From positions 1,890,519 through 1,954,518 of the forward strand of contig NZ_FUFN01000010.1 of the NCBI RefSeq assembly GCF_900162615.1: a DNA stretch of 64,000 nucleotides, given 5' to 3'. The DNA is from Virgibacillus proomii (lineage in GTDB: Bacteria > Bacillota > Bacilli > Bacillales > Amphibacillaceae). The notes below the pieces were generated by a model. That model was not told where the DNA came from and ran no database searches. It was given only the letters and a program-made list of their open reading frames with translations. Positions 9,025 to 17,366 of the stretch are shown here, one piece after another (within the stretch, counting starts at the first letter, position 1; every line of letters starts with the position of its first letter). The position numbers and the translations under genes were made by a program.

Positions 9025-9120
9025 CTTGTCAGAAGTTCTACAGTTTGTATGTCGCTAAAACACACACTTCTAATTTTTGTTTTGTTCCAAATTGGATTAA
9101 TCGAATGAAAATACGATTGT

Positions 9121-9135
9121 ATGCTATAATAGCAT
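9121..9135 (+). promoter_or_regulatory. mutS promoter (extended -10)
   Basis: TGCTATAAT at 9122-9130 is an extended -10, centred in the palindrome ATGCTATAATAGCAT. No good -35 at standard spacing. mutS starts 37 nt downstream. Confidence 0.6.
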
Positions 9136-9166
9136 AAGAATATTTGGGCTTTTTGGAGGATAAAAT

Positions 9167-11755
9167 ATGGCAAAACATACACCAATGATGGAACAATATT
9201 TAAGAATAAAAGCAGAGCATAAAGATGCCTTTCTCTTTTTTCGTTTAGGTGATTTTTATGAACTGTTTTACGATGATGCTATTCAAGCAGCTAGAGAATT
9301 AGAGATTACGTTAACAAAGCGGGATTCAGGAAAGGCAAAGCCAATTCCAATGTGTGGTGTTCCATATCATTCTGCGGATAATTACATAAAAATTTTGATT
9401 GATAAAGGCTATAAAGTAGCAATTTGTGAGCAAGTTGAGGATCCAAAGACTGCTAAAGGTGTCGTAAAACGAGAAGTCATCCAGTTAATAACACCTGGTA
9501 CGGTAATGGAAAAGAATATGTTAAATGAGAAGGAGAATAATTATATTGCTAGTCTTTCTCATTTTGATTCCAGTTATGTGCTAGTATATAGTGATTTATC
9601 CACTGGAGAAAACCAAATTGCGGTCTTTGAACATGGTTGGGATAGCGTAATTCATGAATTATACAATCAACCGATTAAAGAAGTTGTTGTATCCTCTCAA
9701 TTGCCTGAGGAATTACAAAAACAATTAAAAATGCGACTACAAGTTACGCTTTCCTATCAAGATGAAGTAAACTTTAATGGGGAATACCGTCACTTATGCG
9801 AAAACTTACATGATGAACGGCTATTAACTGCATTTAGCAGATTATTAAATTATATTCAGCATACACAAAAGCGTTCACTTGATCATATGCAACAAGCAAA
9901 AATTATTGAACTTAAAAACTATCTATCGTTAGACATGTTTTCTAAGCGCAATCTAGAGCTTACTGAAACATTAATAAAAAAAGAACGTTATGGCAGCTTG
10001 CTTTGGGTGCTCGATAAAACGGTAACTGCGATGGGAGCGCGGATGTTAAAAAAGTGGCTGGAGCGGCCATTATTGAATCCGACCCAAATGGAAGAAAGGC
10101 TGGAGGTTGTTGATGGATTTTATCGGCAATTTATGGAACGAGATGTATTAAGAGAAACATTAAAATCAGTTTATGATTTGGAACGTCTCGCCGGTAGGGT
10201 TGCTTTTGGAAATGTCAATGCACGCGACCTTCAGCAATTAAAAAAATCATTACAAAAAATACCAGAAATTAGAGTGTTATTACAGCAATTTGCCCAAAAA
10301 GAAATTCAACAATTAGCAGATCAATTTCAAGTATCTCCTGAGATTGTTGATTTACTTGAAGCAAGCATCGCTGATGATCCACCTCTTTCGATCAAAGAAG
10401 GAGATATCATTAAAGATGGTTATAATGAACAATTAGATACATATCGCGATGCTTCAAGAAATGGAAAGCAGTGGATTGCAGAGCTTGAACAAAAGGAAAA
10501 GCAGGAGACAAATATTAAATCCTTAAAAATTGGCTATAATCGAGTATTTGGTTATTATATCGAAGTTACTAAAGCAAACTTGCATTTGCTTCCTGAAGGA
10601 CGATACGAACGAAAACAGACATTAACGAATGCCGAAAGATTTGTTACACCAGAGTTGAAGGAGAAAGAACAACTCATTTTAGAAGCAGAAGAAAAAAGTG
10701 TTGAATTAGAGTATCAATTATTTATTGAAATTCGCGATCGCATTAAAGAATATATTCCAGAGTTACAACGATTGGCAGAAGAAGTAAGTTATGTTGATGT
10801 ATTACAAGGATTTGCTACCGTAAGTGAAGCAAACAATTATGTTCGTCCTACATTTGACGAAGAACATCTTTTTATTAAGCAAAGCAGGCATCCGGTCATT
10901 GAGCAAGTGATGGATGATGGATCATTTGTACCAAATGACATTGAACTTGATCATAATAAACATATTTTGCTTATTACAGGTCCAAATATGTCTGGAAAAA
11001 GCACGTATATGCGCCAGTTAGCGTTAACTGTAATTATGGGACAAATTGGCTGCTTCGTACCGTGCGAATCAGCACAACTTCTTGTTTTTGACCAAATTTT
11101 CACGAGAATTGGAGCAGCAGATGACTTAGTTGCAGGACAAAGTACGTTCATGGTAGAAATGTTAGAAGCAAATCATGCAATTACAAATGCAACCGATAGA
11201 AGTCTTATTTTGTTTGATGAAATCGGTAGGGGAACAAGTACGTATGATGGAATGGCTTTAGCACAAGCAATTATTGAATATATTCACAACCATATTCATG
11301 CTAAGACGCTTTTTTCAACGCATTACCATGAACTTACAGATTTGGAGAAAACCTTGCCAAATTTAAGAAATATTCATGTTCGTGCAGAAGAACATGAAGG
11401 AAATGTCGTTTTTCTCCATCAAATTAAAGAAGGGCCTGCTGATCAAAGCTATGGTATCCATGTTGCTAAATTAGCGGATTTACCACAGACCTTAATTTCA
11501 AGAGCCGGGAAAATTTTAGCAGAATTAGAAGGAAAAGAGCAGAAAAATAAACAACAGGAAGTAGCAGCTACGACAGAACAAACGGCTCAACTCTCCTTTT
11601 TCGTTGAAGATTCGAAAGAAAAGAAAGAACCAAGCACTTCCAAACTGGAAGCAATCGTTGTAAAGGAATTAAAAGAATTAGACCTGTTTGGCATGACACC
11701 GATAGATGCAATGAATGAACTCTATCGTTTGCAAAAGAAGGCTCGTAAAAGTTAG
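9167..11755 (+). CDS. mutS: DNA mismatch repair protein MutS
   Basis: Mismatch-recognition ATPase that clamps on DNA and recruits MutL. 862 residues, full length. Domain I has the mismatch-wedging motif FFRLGDFYELF (about residue 24), followed by connector and clamp domains; Walker A GPNMSGKST lies near residue 605 and Walker B DEIGRGTSTYDG near 685, then the C-terminal helix-turn-helix and tail. ATG 9167 follows GGAGGATAAA. In B. subtilis mutL follows at once; here the two are 582 bp apart. Confidence 0.98.
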   Translation: MAKHTPMMEQYLRIKAEHKDAFLFFRLGDFYELFYDDAIQAARELEITLTKRDSGKAKPIPMCGVPYHSADNYIKILIDKGYKVAICEQVEDPKTAKGVVKREVIQLITPGTVMEKNMLNEKENNYIASLSHFDSSYVLVYSDLSTGENQIAVFEHGWDSVIHELYNQPIKEVVVSSQLPEELQKQLKMRLQVTLSYQDEVNFNGEYRHLCENLHDERLLTAFSRLLNYIQHTQKRSLDHMQQAKIIELKNYLSLDMFSKRNLELTETLIKKERYGSLLWVLDKTVTAMGARMLKKWLERPLLNPTQMEERLEVVDGFYRQFMERDVLRETLKSVYDLERLAGRVAFGNVNARDLQQLKKSLQKIPEIRVLLQQFAQKEIQQLADQFQVSPEIVDLLEASIADDPPLSIKEGDIIKDGYNEQLDTYRDASRNGKQWIAELEQKEKQETNIKSLKIGYNRVFGYYIEVTKANLHLLPEGRYERKQTLTNAERFVTPELKEKEQLILEAEEKSVELEYQLFIEIRDRIKEYIPELQRLAEEVSYVDVLQGFATVSEANNYVRPTFDEEHLFIKQSRHPVIEQVMDDGSFVPNDIELDHNKHILLITGPNMSGKSTYMRQLALTVIMGQIGCFVPCESAQLLVFDQIFTRIGAADDLVAGQSTFMVEMLEANHAITNATDRSLILFDEIGRGTSTYDGMALAQAIIEYIHNHIHAKTLFSTHYHELTDLEKTLPNLRNIHVRAEEHEGNVVFLHQIKEGPADQSYGIHVAKLADLPQTLISRAGKILAELEGKEQKNKQQEVAATTEQTAQLSFFVEDSKEKKEPSTSKLEAIVVKELKELDLFGMTPIDAMNELYRLQKKARKS

Positions 11756-11774
11756 ATGAAATAGTAGAATGACA

Positions 11775-11905
11775 AGTCAGCAATTTGTGAGAACCAAAAG
11801 GTAAAAGTGCCTTAATCAGCCCTGATAAGTGCTGGAACTCCAATAGAGGAGACTGCCTACAAGGGGCTAGTCACTTTCGTGTGCATAAGCTAGACAAAGC
11901 ACTTT
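11775..11905 (-). repeat. Dispersed repeat, family E, copy 2 (inverted)
   Basis: On the minus strand it reads AGCTTATGCAC, CTAGCCCCTTGTAGGCAG, GAGTTCCAGCACTTATCAGG, GCTGATTAAGGCACTT, matching copy 1 at 5235-5375 with many substitutions. A shorter degenerate piece lies near 54640-54720. Confidence 0.55.
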
Positions 11906-12046
11906 CAAGATAACCGCATGTAAAAAAACGAAGATGGTTTCTTAGATACTGAAAAATGGACTTTCTCGCCTTTTATCATTGTTGATTTAAATGCGCAAGG
12001 AATTTACCGGTTGCTGTGGGGACTCGCGCTCTTGTTCCATATTTAT

Positions 12047-12220
12047 CCCGCATGTAAGGTGCCGTAAGACTTCCATTTCAAAATCTTGAGTTGATACAAG
12101 AGGTCTAAGTGTGAGAAAACGGCACCTAAATGCCTGATTCGTTCAAGGGCCTTTAGGTCATACCCTTGTGGTACTAACATTCCGTGTAAAAAGCGTTCCA
12201 CGGAATGAAGTTTCACTCTA
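12047..12220 (+). mobile_element. Family B palindrome-associated element, copy B1
   Basis: 174 bp from CCCGCATG, preceded by TTTAT (12042-12046), ending CACTCTA (decayed CACTTTAT). Left stem AGGTGCCGT (12057-12065) pairs with ACGGCACCT (12119-12127); CAAGGG/CCCTTG forms a middle hairpin; right hairpin CATTCCGTG (12178-12186) with CACGGAATG (12199-12207). No ORF and no transposase. Confidence 0.8.
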
Positions 12221-12223
12221 CAC

Positions 12224-12309
12224 CATAGGAAAGTATAAAATTTTAGGGTTTATAGTATAAGAAAAAACTACAGCTTTCGCTAAAGACTTGGCGAGAAGCC
12301 AAGTTTTTT
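12224..12309 (+). repeat. Module C repeat ending in a terminator just before mutL
   Basis: ATAGGAAAGTATAAAATTTT, then GGGTTTATAGTATAAG, a small hairpin, and at 12286-12309 the intrinsic-terminator structure ACTTGGC gagaa GCCAAGT with a T run. Copies: 33389-33655 (split by element B2), 47055-47115, and a fragment near 16194-16240. Here the hairpin ends only 29 nt before the mutL ATG. Confidence 0.75.
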
Positions 12310-12337
12310 CCAGTTTTTAGAAGGAAGGGATGTTTGC

Positions 12338-14194
12338 ATGAAAATAATTCAGATGCCAGATGCGCTCGCCAATAAAATCGCAGCTGGGGAAGTTGTAGAG
12401 CGACCGGCTTCTGTAGTAAAGGAACTTGTTGAGAACAGCATCGATGCAAACAGTACATGGATAAAAATTGATATTAAGGAAGCAGGCCTTGAGGAAATCA
12501 AGGTGACAGATAATGGAGAAGGAATGTCCGAAGAAGATTGCGAAACCGCTTTTTTACGCCATGCCACGAGTAAAATTAAAAGTGAAACAGATTTATTCCA
12601 TGTCCATACGCTGGGATTCCGTGGGGAGGCACTTGCTAGTATTGCTTCTGTAAGTAAAGTAACGATACAAACTTCAACTGGTGAAGAAGCAGGAACTTAT
12701 TTAGCTCTGGAAGGAGGAAAAGTAACCGAAAAAAAGAAGGCATCAGCAAGAAAGGGCTCCGAAATTACGGTAACCGATTTATTTTATAATACGCCTGCTC
12801 GTTTAAAATATATGAAGACCATTCATACCGAGCTTGGTCATATTACTGACTTAATCAACCGGCTGGCTTTATCCCATCCAGAAGTGCGCTTTGAAGTAAC
12901 ACATAATGGAAGGGGGATTTTTCGAACAGCCGGAACCGGAGATTTATTACAGGTTATTTCTCAAGTTTATGGTATGAATGTAGCCAGGCAGATGCTTGAT
13001 GTTAAACATGAAACGCTTGATTTTAGTATCGAAGGGTATATTGCGAAGCCGGAAGTGACGAGAGCTTCGAGAAATTACATCTCGACAATTATAAATGGGC
13101 GATATATTAAAAGCATTCCTTTAAATAAAGCGATCATTCAAGCGTATCATACATTACTTCCAATTGGCCGTTCACCCATTGTTGTCTTATTGATTCAAAT
13201 GGACCCGATTTTAGTCGATGTTAATGTTCATCCAACGAAACTGGAAGTACGTTTTAGTAAAGAGAAAGAACTGTTTCAAGCAATTGAACTAGCCATAAAA
13301 AGTCGCTTTAAAGAGATTTCTTTAATTCCCGAAATGGAGCAGAAACCTTTACCTAAAGTAAAGACGGTTCAACATAGCATGGATTTTAGTAAACCAACAT
13401 CACAACTAAGAAATAATGATCATTGGCAACAGACGATATATGAACCGACTACATCCTCTTCTTTTATGGATAAGAAGATAGAAGAGCATATAACAGCGAC
13501 AGAACAAGAACCGTACTTATCCGAACCTGTTATAGAACAAGAGCAATATACAGCGAGTAACGATGAAGTTAAAATCGACGAGACAATTCATGAAACGAGA
13601 CCGGAAGAACCACGCGTCCCAATTATGTATCCAATTGGGCAGCTGCAAGGAACGTATATTTTAGCGCAAAACGAAAATGGTTTATACATGATTGATCAAC
13701 ATGCGGCACAAGAACGAGTGAAGTATGAGTTCTTCAAGAAAAAACTAGGGGCGCCAATCAATGAACTGCAGGAATTATTAATTCCATTAACATTTGAATT
13801 TTCCAAGCAGGAATCTATTTGGATTGAACAGTATAAAGAAGAACTAAAACAAGCAGGAATCTTTTTTGAATCATTCGGTCACCAAACATATATTGTTCGT
13901 TCACACCCAAATTGGTTTCCAACCGGATATGAGGAAGATATTATCCGGGAAATGGTCGAACAAATAATGAGTGAGGAAAAAATAGATGTTGAAAAAATTC
14001 GTGAAGAAGCAGCAATTTTAATGTCTTGCAAGCGGTCAATAAAGGCAAATCATTATTTAAATCAAGACGAAATGTTTCAACTGCTTGAACACTTGCGACA
14101 GACCGAAGATCCATTCACTTGTCCGCATGGCAGACCAATTATTGTTCACTTTTCCACGTATGAATTGAAGAAAATGTTTAAACGAGTGATGTAA
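12338..14194 (+). CDS. mutL: DNA mismatch repair protein MutL (endonuclease type)
   Basis: Links MutS to strand removal. 618 residues. The N-terminal GHKL ATPase shows VKELVENSIDA and DNGEGM; the middle linker is variable and acidic. The C-terminal domain has DQHAAQERVKYE, the metal-binding endonuclease motif of MutH-less bacteria, then SCKRSIKAN and CPHGRP. ATG 12338 follows AGAAGGAAGGGATG. No promoter fits between the terminator-like hairpin at 12286-12309 and the start, so transcription must read through it. Confidence 0.97.
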   Translation: MKIIQMPDALANKIAAGEVVERPASVVKELVENSIDANSTWIKIDIKEAGLEEIKVTDNGEGMSEEDCETAFLRHATSKIKSETDLFHVHTLGFRGEALASIASVSKVTIQTSTGEEAGTYLALEGGKVTEKKKASARKGSEITVTDLFYNTPARLKYMKTIHTELGHITDLINRLALSHPEVRFEVTHNGRGIFRTAGTGDLLQVISQVYGMNVARQMLDVKHETLDFSIEGYIAKPEVTRASRNYISTIINGRYIKSIPLNKAIIQAYHTLLPIGRSPIVVLLIQMDPILVDVNVHPTKLEVRFSKEKELFQAIELAIKSRFKEISLIPEMEQKPLPKVKTVQHSMDFSKPTSQLRNNDHWQQTIYEPTTSSSFMDKKIEEHITATEQEPYLSEPVIEQEQYTASNDEVKIDETIHETRPEEPRVPIMYPIGQLQGTYILAQNENGLYMIDQHAAQERVKYEFFKKKLGAPINELQELLIPLTFEFSKQESIWIEQYKEELKQAGIFFESFGHQTYIVRSHPNWFPTGYEEDIIREMVEQIMSEEKIDVEKIREEAAILMSCKRSIKANHYLNQDEMFQLLEHLRQTEDPFTCPHGRPIIVHFSTYELKKMFKRVM

Positions 14195-14254
14195 CTATGT
14201 ATAAAAATAACCACATCTTTCCAATACTAAGAAAAAATAGAGAAGGTGTGTGCT

Positions 14255-14704
14255 ATGGAAAATCAAACACTTGTAAATTTTTTAAATCAACTCCTTTCTA
14301 ATCAATTTGTATTGTATGTAAAATTACATCGTTATCACTGGTTTATTCAAGGGAAAAACTTCTTTGTATTACACAAACAATTTGAAGACATGTATGACCA
14401 AATAGCTCAAGATTTAGATGAAGTTGCTGAGCGAATTTTAATGATTAATGGAAAACCATTAGCAACAATGGTGAAATATATTAAAGAGGCGACGTTAGAA
14501 GAGGCTTCTGCTGATGATAAAGAACATGAAATCATTCAACAACTAGTTTCAGACCTTCAGCAAATGGTATCGGAAATTCAAGATCAAGGTTTACCAGAAG
14601 CAAGCCGTCTACATGACAGTCCAACAGAGGATTTACTTATAGGTATACAGGGAAATCTGGAAAAATATATTTGGATGCTTAGAGCTTATTTACAAGATAA
14701 ATAA
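14255..14704 (+). CDS. Dps/ferritin-like DNA-protection protein
   Basis: 149-residue member of the Dps family, which stores iron with hydrogen peroxide as oxidant and can coat DNA. The ferroxidase region is visible as KLHRYHWFIQG followed by FEDMYDQIAQDLDEVAERIL, the usual H-x-x-H and D/E pattern. ATG 14255 is preceded by GAGAAGGTGTG; an upstream GTG at 14246 is also in frame. It sits between mutL and miaA, 60 bp after mutL and 24 bp before miaA, an insertion compared with the B. subtilis order. I saw no PerR box. Whether it is MrgA-like or Dps-like cannot be decided here. Confidence 0.88.
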   Translation: MENQTLVNFLNQLLSNQFVLYVKLHRYHWFIQGKNFFVLHKQFEDMYDQIAQDLDEVAERILMINGKPLATMVKYIKEATLEEASADDKEHEIIQQLVSDLQQMVSEIQDQGLPEASRLHDSPTEDLLIGIQGNLEKYIWMLRAYLQDK

Positions 14705-14728
14705 TGCAGTAGAATTAGGGGAATACGA

Positions 14729-15658
14729 ATGAAAAATAAAGTCATTGCAATAGTGGGCCCTACCGCTGTAGGTAAAACAAAATTAAGTATAGAAGTAGCC
14801 AAACGATATAGCGGTGAAATTATTAGTGGGGACTCTATGCAGGTTTATAGAGGAATGGATATTGGTACTGCGAAAATAGCGAAAGAAGAAATGCAAGGGA
14901 TTCCTCATTATATGATTGATATAAAAGATCCCGATGAACCTTTTTCTGTTGCCGATTTTCAGCAGTACGTTACCCATTATATTGATATCATTACAAAAAA
15001 AAATAAGCCTCCCATTCTTGTTGGTGGCAGTGGTTTATATGTTCAAGCAGCGCTTTATAGTTATCATTTTCCAACGTACAAACGTGATGAAAAAGTAGTT
15101 GAAAAATTAGAAAATGAGATAGCCGCTTTTGGGATTGAACCGCTATATAAGAGATTACAGGAAATTGATCCTAAGCAGGCGGCTAAAATTCATCCAAATA
15201 ACCATCGGCGTGTTGTTAGAGCTTTAGAAATTTACGAGACAACAGGAAAAAGAATGTCAGATTTTCAACAACAGGTGAAGGAATCACCGTATGATGTAAA
15301 ATTAATTGGGCTTGAAATGCAAAGAGATGAATTATATAGACGAATTAACCATCGAGTTGACATGATGATGGAACGTGGTCTTATTAATGAGGTTGAAAAA
15401 TTATATCAAAAAGGTTATACTCATGAACAATCCATGCAGGCGATTGGCTATAAAGAGTTTATTCCTTATTTGAAGGGAGAAAAAACGTTAGAGGAAGCGG
15501 TCGAAACGCTAAAACAAAATTCACGTCGCTATGCTAAAAGACAATATACTTGGTTTCGTAATAAAATGGATGTCGTTTGGTATGACGTTTCAAATGGGGC
15601 AATTAATGAAAAATTTAGAAAAATTTTAGACGATCTTGCAGGATTTTTGCATAGCTAG
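14729..15658 (+). CDS. miaA: tRNA dimethylallyltransferase MiaA
   Basis: Transfers a dimethylallyl group to A37 of tRNAs that read UNN codons; the product is the substrate of MiaB encoded upstream. 309 residues. P-loop GPTAVGKT at residues 10-17, then SGDSMQVYRGMDIGTAK, IPHYMIDI and VGGSGLYVQA, all family signatures. ATG 14729 follows a weak purine-rich site. hfq follows 41 bp later, as in most Bacillaceae. Confidence 0.97.
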   Translation: MKNKVIAIVGPTAVGKTKLSIEVAKRYSGEIISGDSMQVYRGMDIGTAKIAKEEMQGIPHYMIDIKDPDEPFSVADFQQYVTHYIDIITKKNKPPILVGGSGLYVQAALYSYHFPTYKRDEKVVEKLENEIAAFGIEPLYKRLQEIDPKQAAKIHPNNHRRVVRALEIYETTGKRMSDFQQQVKESPYDVKLIGLEMQRDELYRRINHRVDMMMERGLINEVEKLYQKGYTHEQSMQAIGYKEFIPYLKGEKTLEEAVETLKQNSRRYAKRQYTWFRNKMDVVWYDVSNGAINEKFRKILDDLAGFLHS

Positions 15659-15699
15659 GTCGAACTAGATATAGTAGATAGATATGAGGAGGAAGTATA

Positions 15700-15924
15700 A
15701 TGGCGCAAACCGTGAATATTCAAGACCAATATTTAAATCAACTTAGGAAGAACCGCATTGCAGTAACTGTTTTTCTAACCAATGGCTTTCAACTTCGAGG
15801 AGTTATCAAAGGATTTGATAATTTTACTGTTTTAATTGAATCCGATGGAAAGCAGCAATTAATTTTTAAACATGCGATTTCTACCTTTTCCCCGGCTAAA
15901 AACGTTGAATTGGAAAAGGAATAA
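15700..15924 (+). CDS. hfq: RNA chaperone Hfq
   Basis: Sm-like hexameric RNA-binding protein. 74 residues. Sm1 motif with VFLTNGFQLRGVIKGFDNFT and Sm2 motif LIFKHAISTF (KHAIS replaces the enterobacterial KHAIS/T) are intact. ATG 15700 has GAGGAGG 7 nt upstream. Likely co-transcribed with miaA and ended by a strong terminator. Confidence 0.97.
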   Translation: MAQTVNIQDQYLNQLRKNRIAVTVFLTNGFQLRGVIKGFDNFTVLIESDGKQQLIFKHAISTFSPAKNVELEKE

Positions 15925-15928
15925 TATA

Positions 15929-15960
15929 AAAACCGGGTGCAGAAATGCATCCGGTTTTTG
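15929..15960 (+). terminator. miaA-hfq terminator
   Basis: 13-bp stem AAAACCGGGTGCA / TGCATCCGGTTTT with a GAAA loop, then T and G. Confidence 0.92.
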
Positions 15961-15984
15961 ATCATGTAGGAAATTATATCCACT

Positions 15985-16245
15985 TCTGCATGATGCCTTT
16001 TTTAAAAGAGTGTTGTTTAGCTTAAAGTGCCATACTGTAGCAAACTGTCTAAGACAAGCCAACATGGACTCCTAACACTGTCGTCGTTTTCTTTTTTCCC
16101 GAATATAAGGTTCGTTATTTCTTCGTATTATTCTCTACAACTCTTGAATCAGGAGTCCCACAGCACCTTAGATGCGGAATAAAATTCTTTTTTACACTAT
16201 AGGAATAGGAAAGTATAAAACTTTTATAGTTTTTCTAAAAGTTAC
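15985..16245 (+). repeat. Degenerate repeat fragments between hfq and spoVK
   Basis: Pieces of family A (TTAGCTTAAAGTG, GTAGCAAACTGTC near 16017-16045), a B-like stretch (CCCGAATATAAGG) and a module C start (CACTATAGGAATAGGAAAG near 16194). No gene seen. A weak sigma-E-like pattern (TCACACC ... CGTATACT) precedes spoVK at about 16257-16285. Confidence 0.45.
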
Positions 16246-16307
16246 CTAGGCAAATGTCACACCTTTTTGTTTTAGACGTATACTAAAACTAACTGAGGGG
16301 TGATGAC

Positions 16308-17231
16308 ATGGAAACGCAAATGATAAGAAACCGAAATGGGCAAGTGAATATTATTTTAAAGGAGAAAAGCAGCACGCATTTACCCTCTCCACGCTTACAA
16401 GGTGCAAAAAAGAAAAATCCGTTTCTCGAAATTGATCAGGCGTTTTCTTCATTTATCGGTATGAAGGAATTAAAAGAGCGAATCAAGGAAATTTACGCTA
16501 CTGTTATTATAAACAAGAAAAGAAAAGAACTTGGATTAATGAACCATCAACAAGTCTTGCATATGCTATTTAAAGGAAACCCAGGTACAGGCAAAACGAC
16601 GGTTGCCAGGAAGCTTGCTAAATTATATTATGATATGGAACTGTTGTCAAAAGGGCATTTTATTGAAGCAGAACGTGCAGACTTAGTCGGAGAATACATT
16701 GGTCAAACCGCTCAGAAAACGAGGGCACTTGTACAAAAGGCACAAGGTGGGGTGCTGTTTGTTGATGAAGCATACTCACTGGCTCGAGGTGGAGAAAAAG
16801 ATTTTGGCAAAGAAGCGATTGATACATTAGTAAAGCAGATGGAGGATCATCAGCATGACTTTGTATTAATCCTTGCCGGATACCCTTATGAAATGGAGCG
16901 GTTTTTAACGTTAAATCCTGGTTTAGAATCAAGATTTCCATTTATTTTGGAATTCCAGGATTATGGTGCAACACAATTACTTAAAATCGCCAAGAGAATG
17001 GCTACCGAACGTGAATACCAGCTAACCAAAGATGCAGAATTAGAATTAAAAACGCATTTATTGAGAAAAACAAGAGAATATAACCGTAATTTTTCTAATG
17101 CCCGTTATGTTCGTAATATAATTGAAGGTGCCATTCGTACGCATGCCGTCAGATTATTAGAAAATGAACATTTTACGACAGACGATCTCATTTATTTAAC
17201 TGCAAAAGATCTACAATTAAAACCATTTTAA
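16308..17231 (+). CDS. spoVK: Stage V sporulation protein K, AAA ATPase
   Basis: Mother-cell AAA+ ATPase required for spore maturation. 307 residues against about 320 in B. subtilis. Walker A GNPGTGKTT lies near residue 95, Walker B VLFVDEAYSLARG near 150, then the arginine-finger region NPGLESRFPF. The N-terminal 50 residues are basic and family-specific. ATG 16308 has GAGGGGTG 6 nt upstream. Same neighbours (hfq, hflX) as in relatives. Confidence 0.95.
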   Translation: METQMIRNRNGQVNIILKEKSSTHLPSPRLQGAKKKNPFLEIDQAFSSFIGMKELKERIKEIYATVIINKKRKELGLMNHQQVLHMLFKGNPGTGKTTVARKLAKLYYDMELLSKGHFIEAERADLVGEYIGQTAQKTRALVQKAQGGVLFVDEAYSLARGGEKDFGKEAIDTLVKQMEDHQHDFVLILAGYPYEMERFLTLNPGLESRFPFILEFQDYGATQLLKIAKRMATEREYQLTKDAELELKTHLLRKTREYNRNFSNARYVRNIIEGAIRTHAVRLLENEHFTTDDLIYLTAKDLQLKPF

Positions 17232-17366
17232 TCATTGGAGCGATCATTTATTTCCTTTGTACTTTTCTTGATGGATAAACTTTGGTGTATTTTTTATTAT
17301 TTGATATGATAGATAGGAGAAGCTTGTATACGAGAATAGCCAAGAGAAAAGAAAGAGGTTCTGTTT

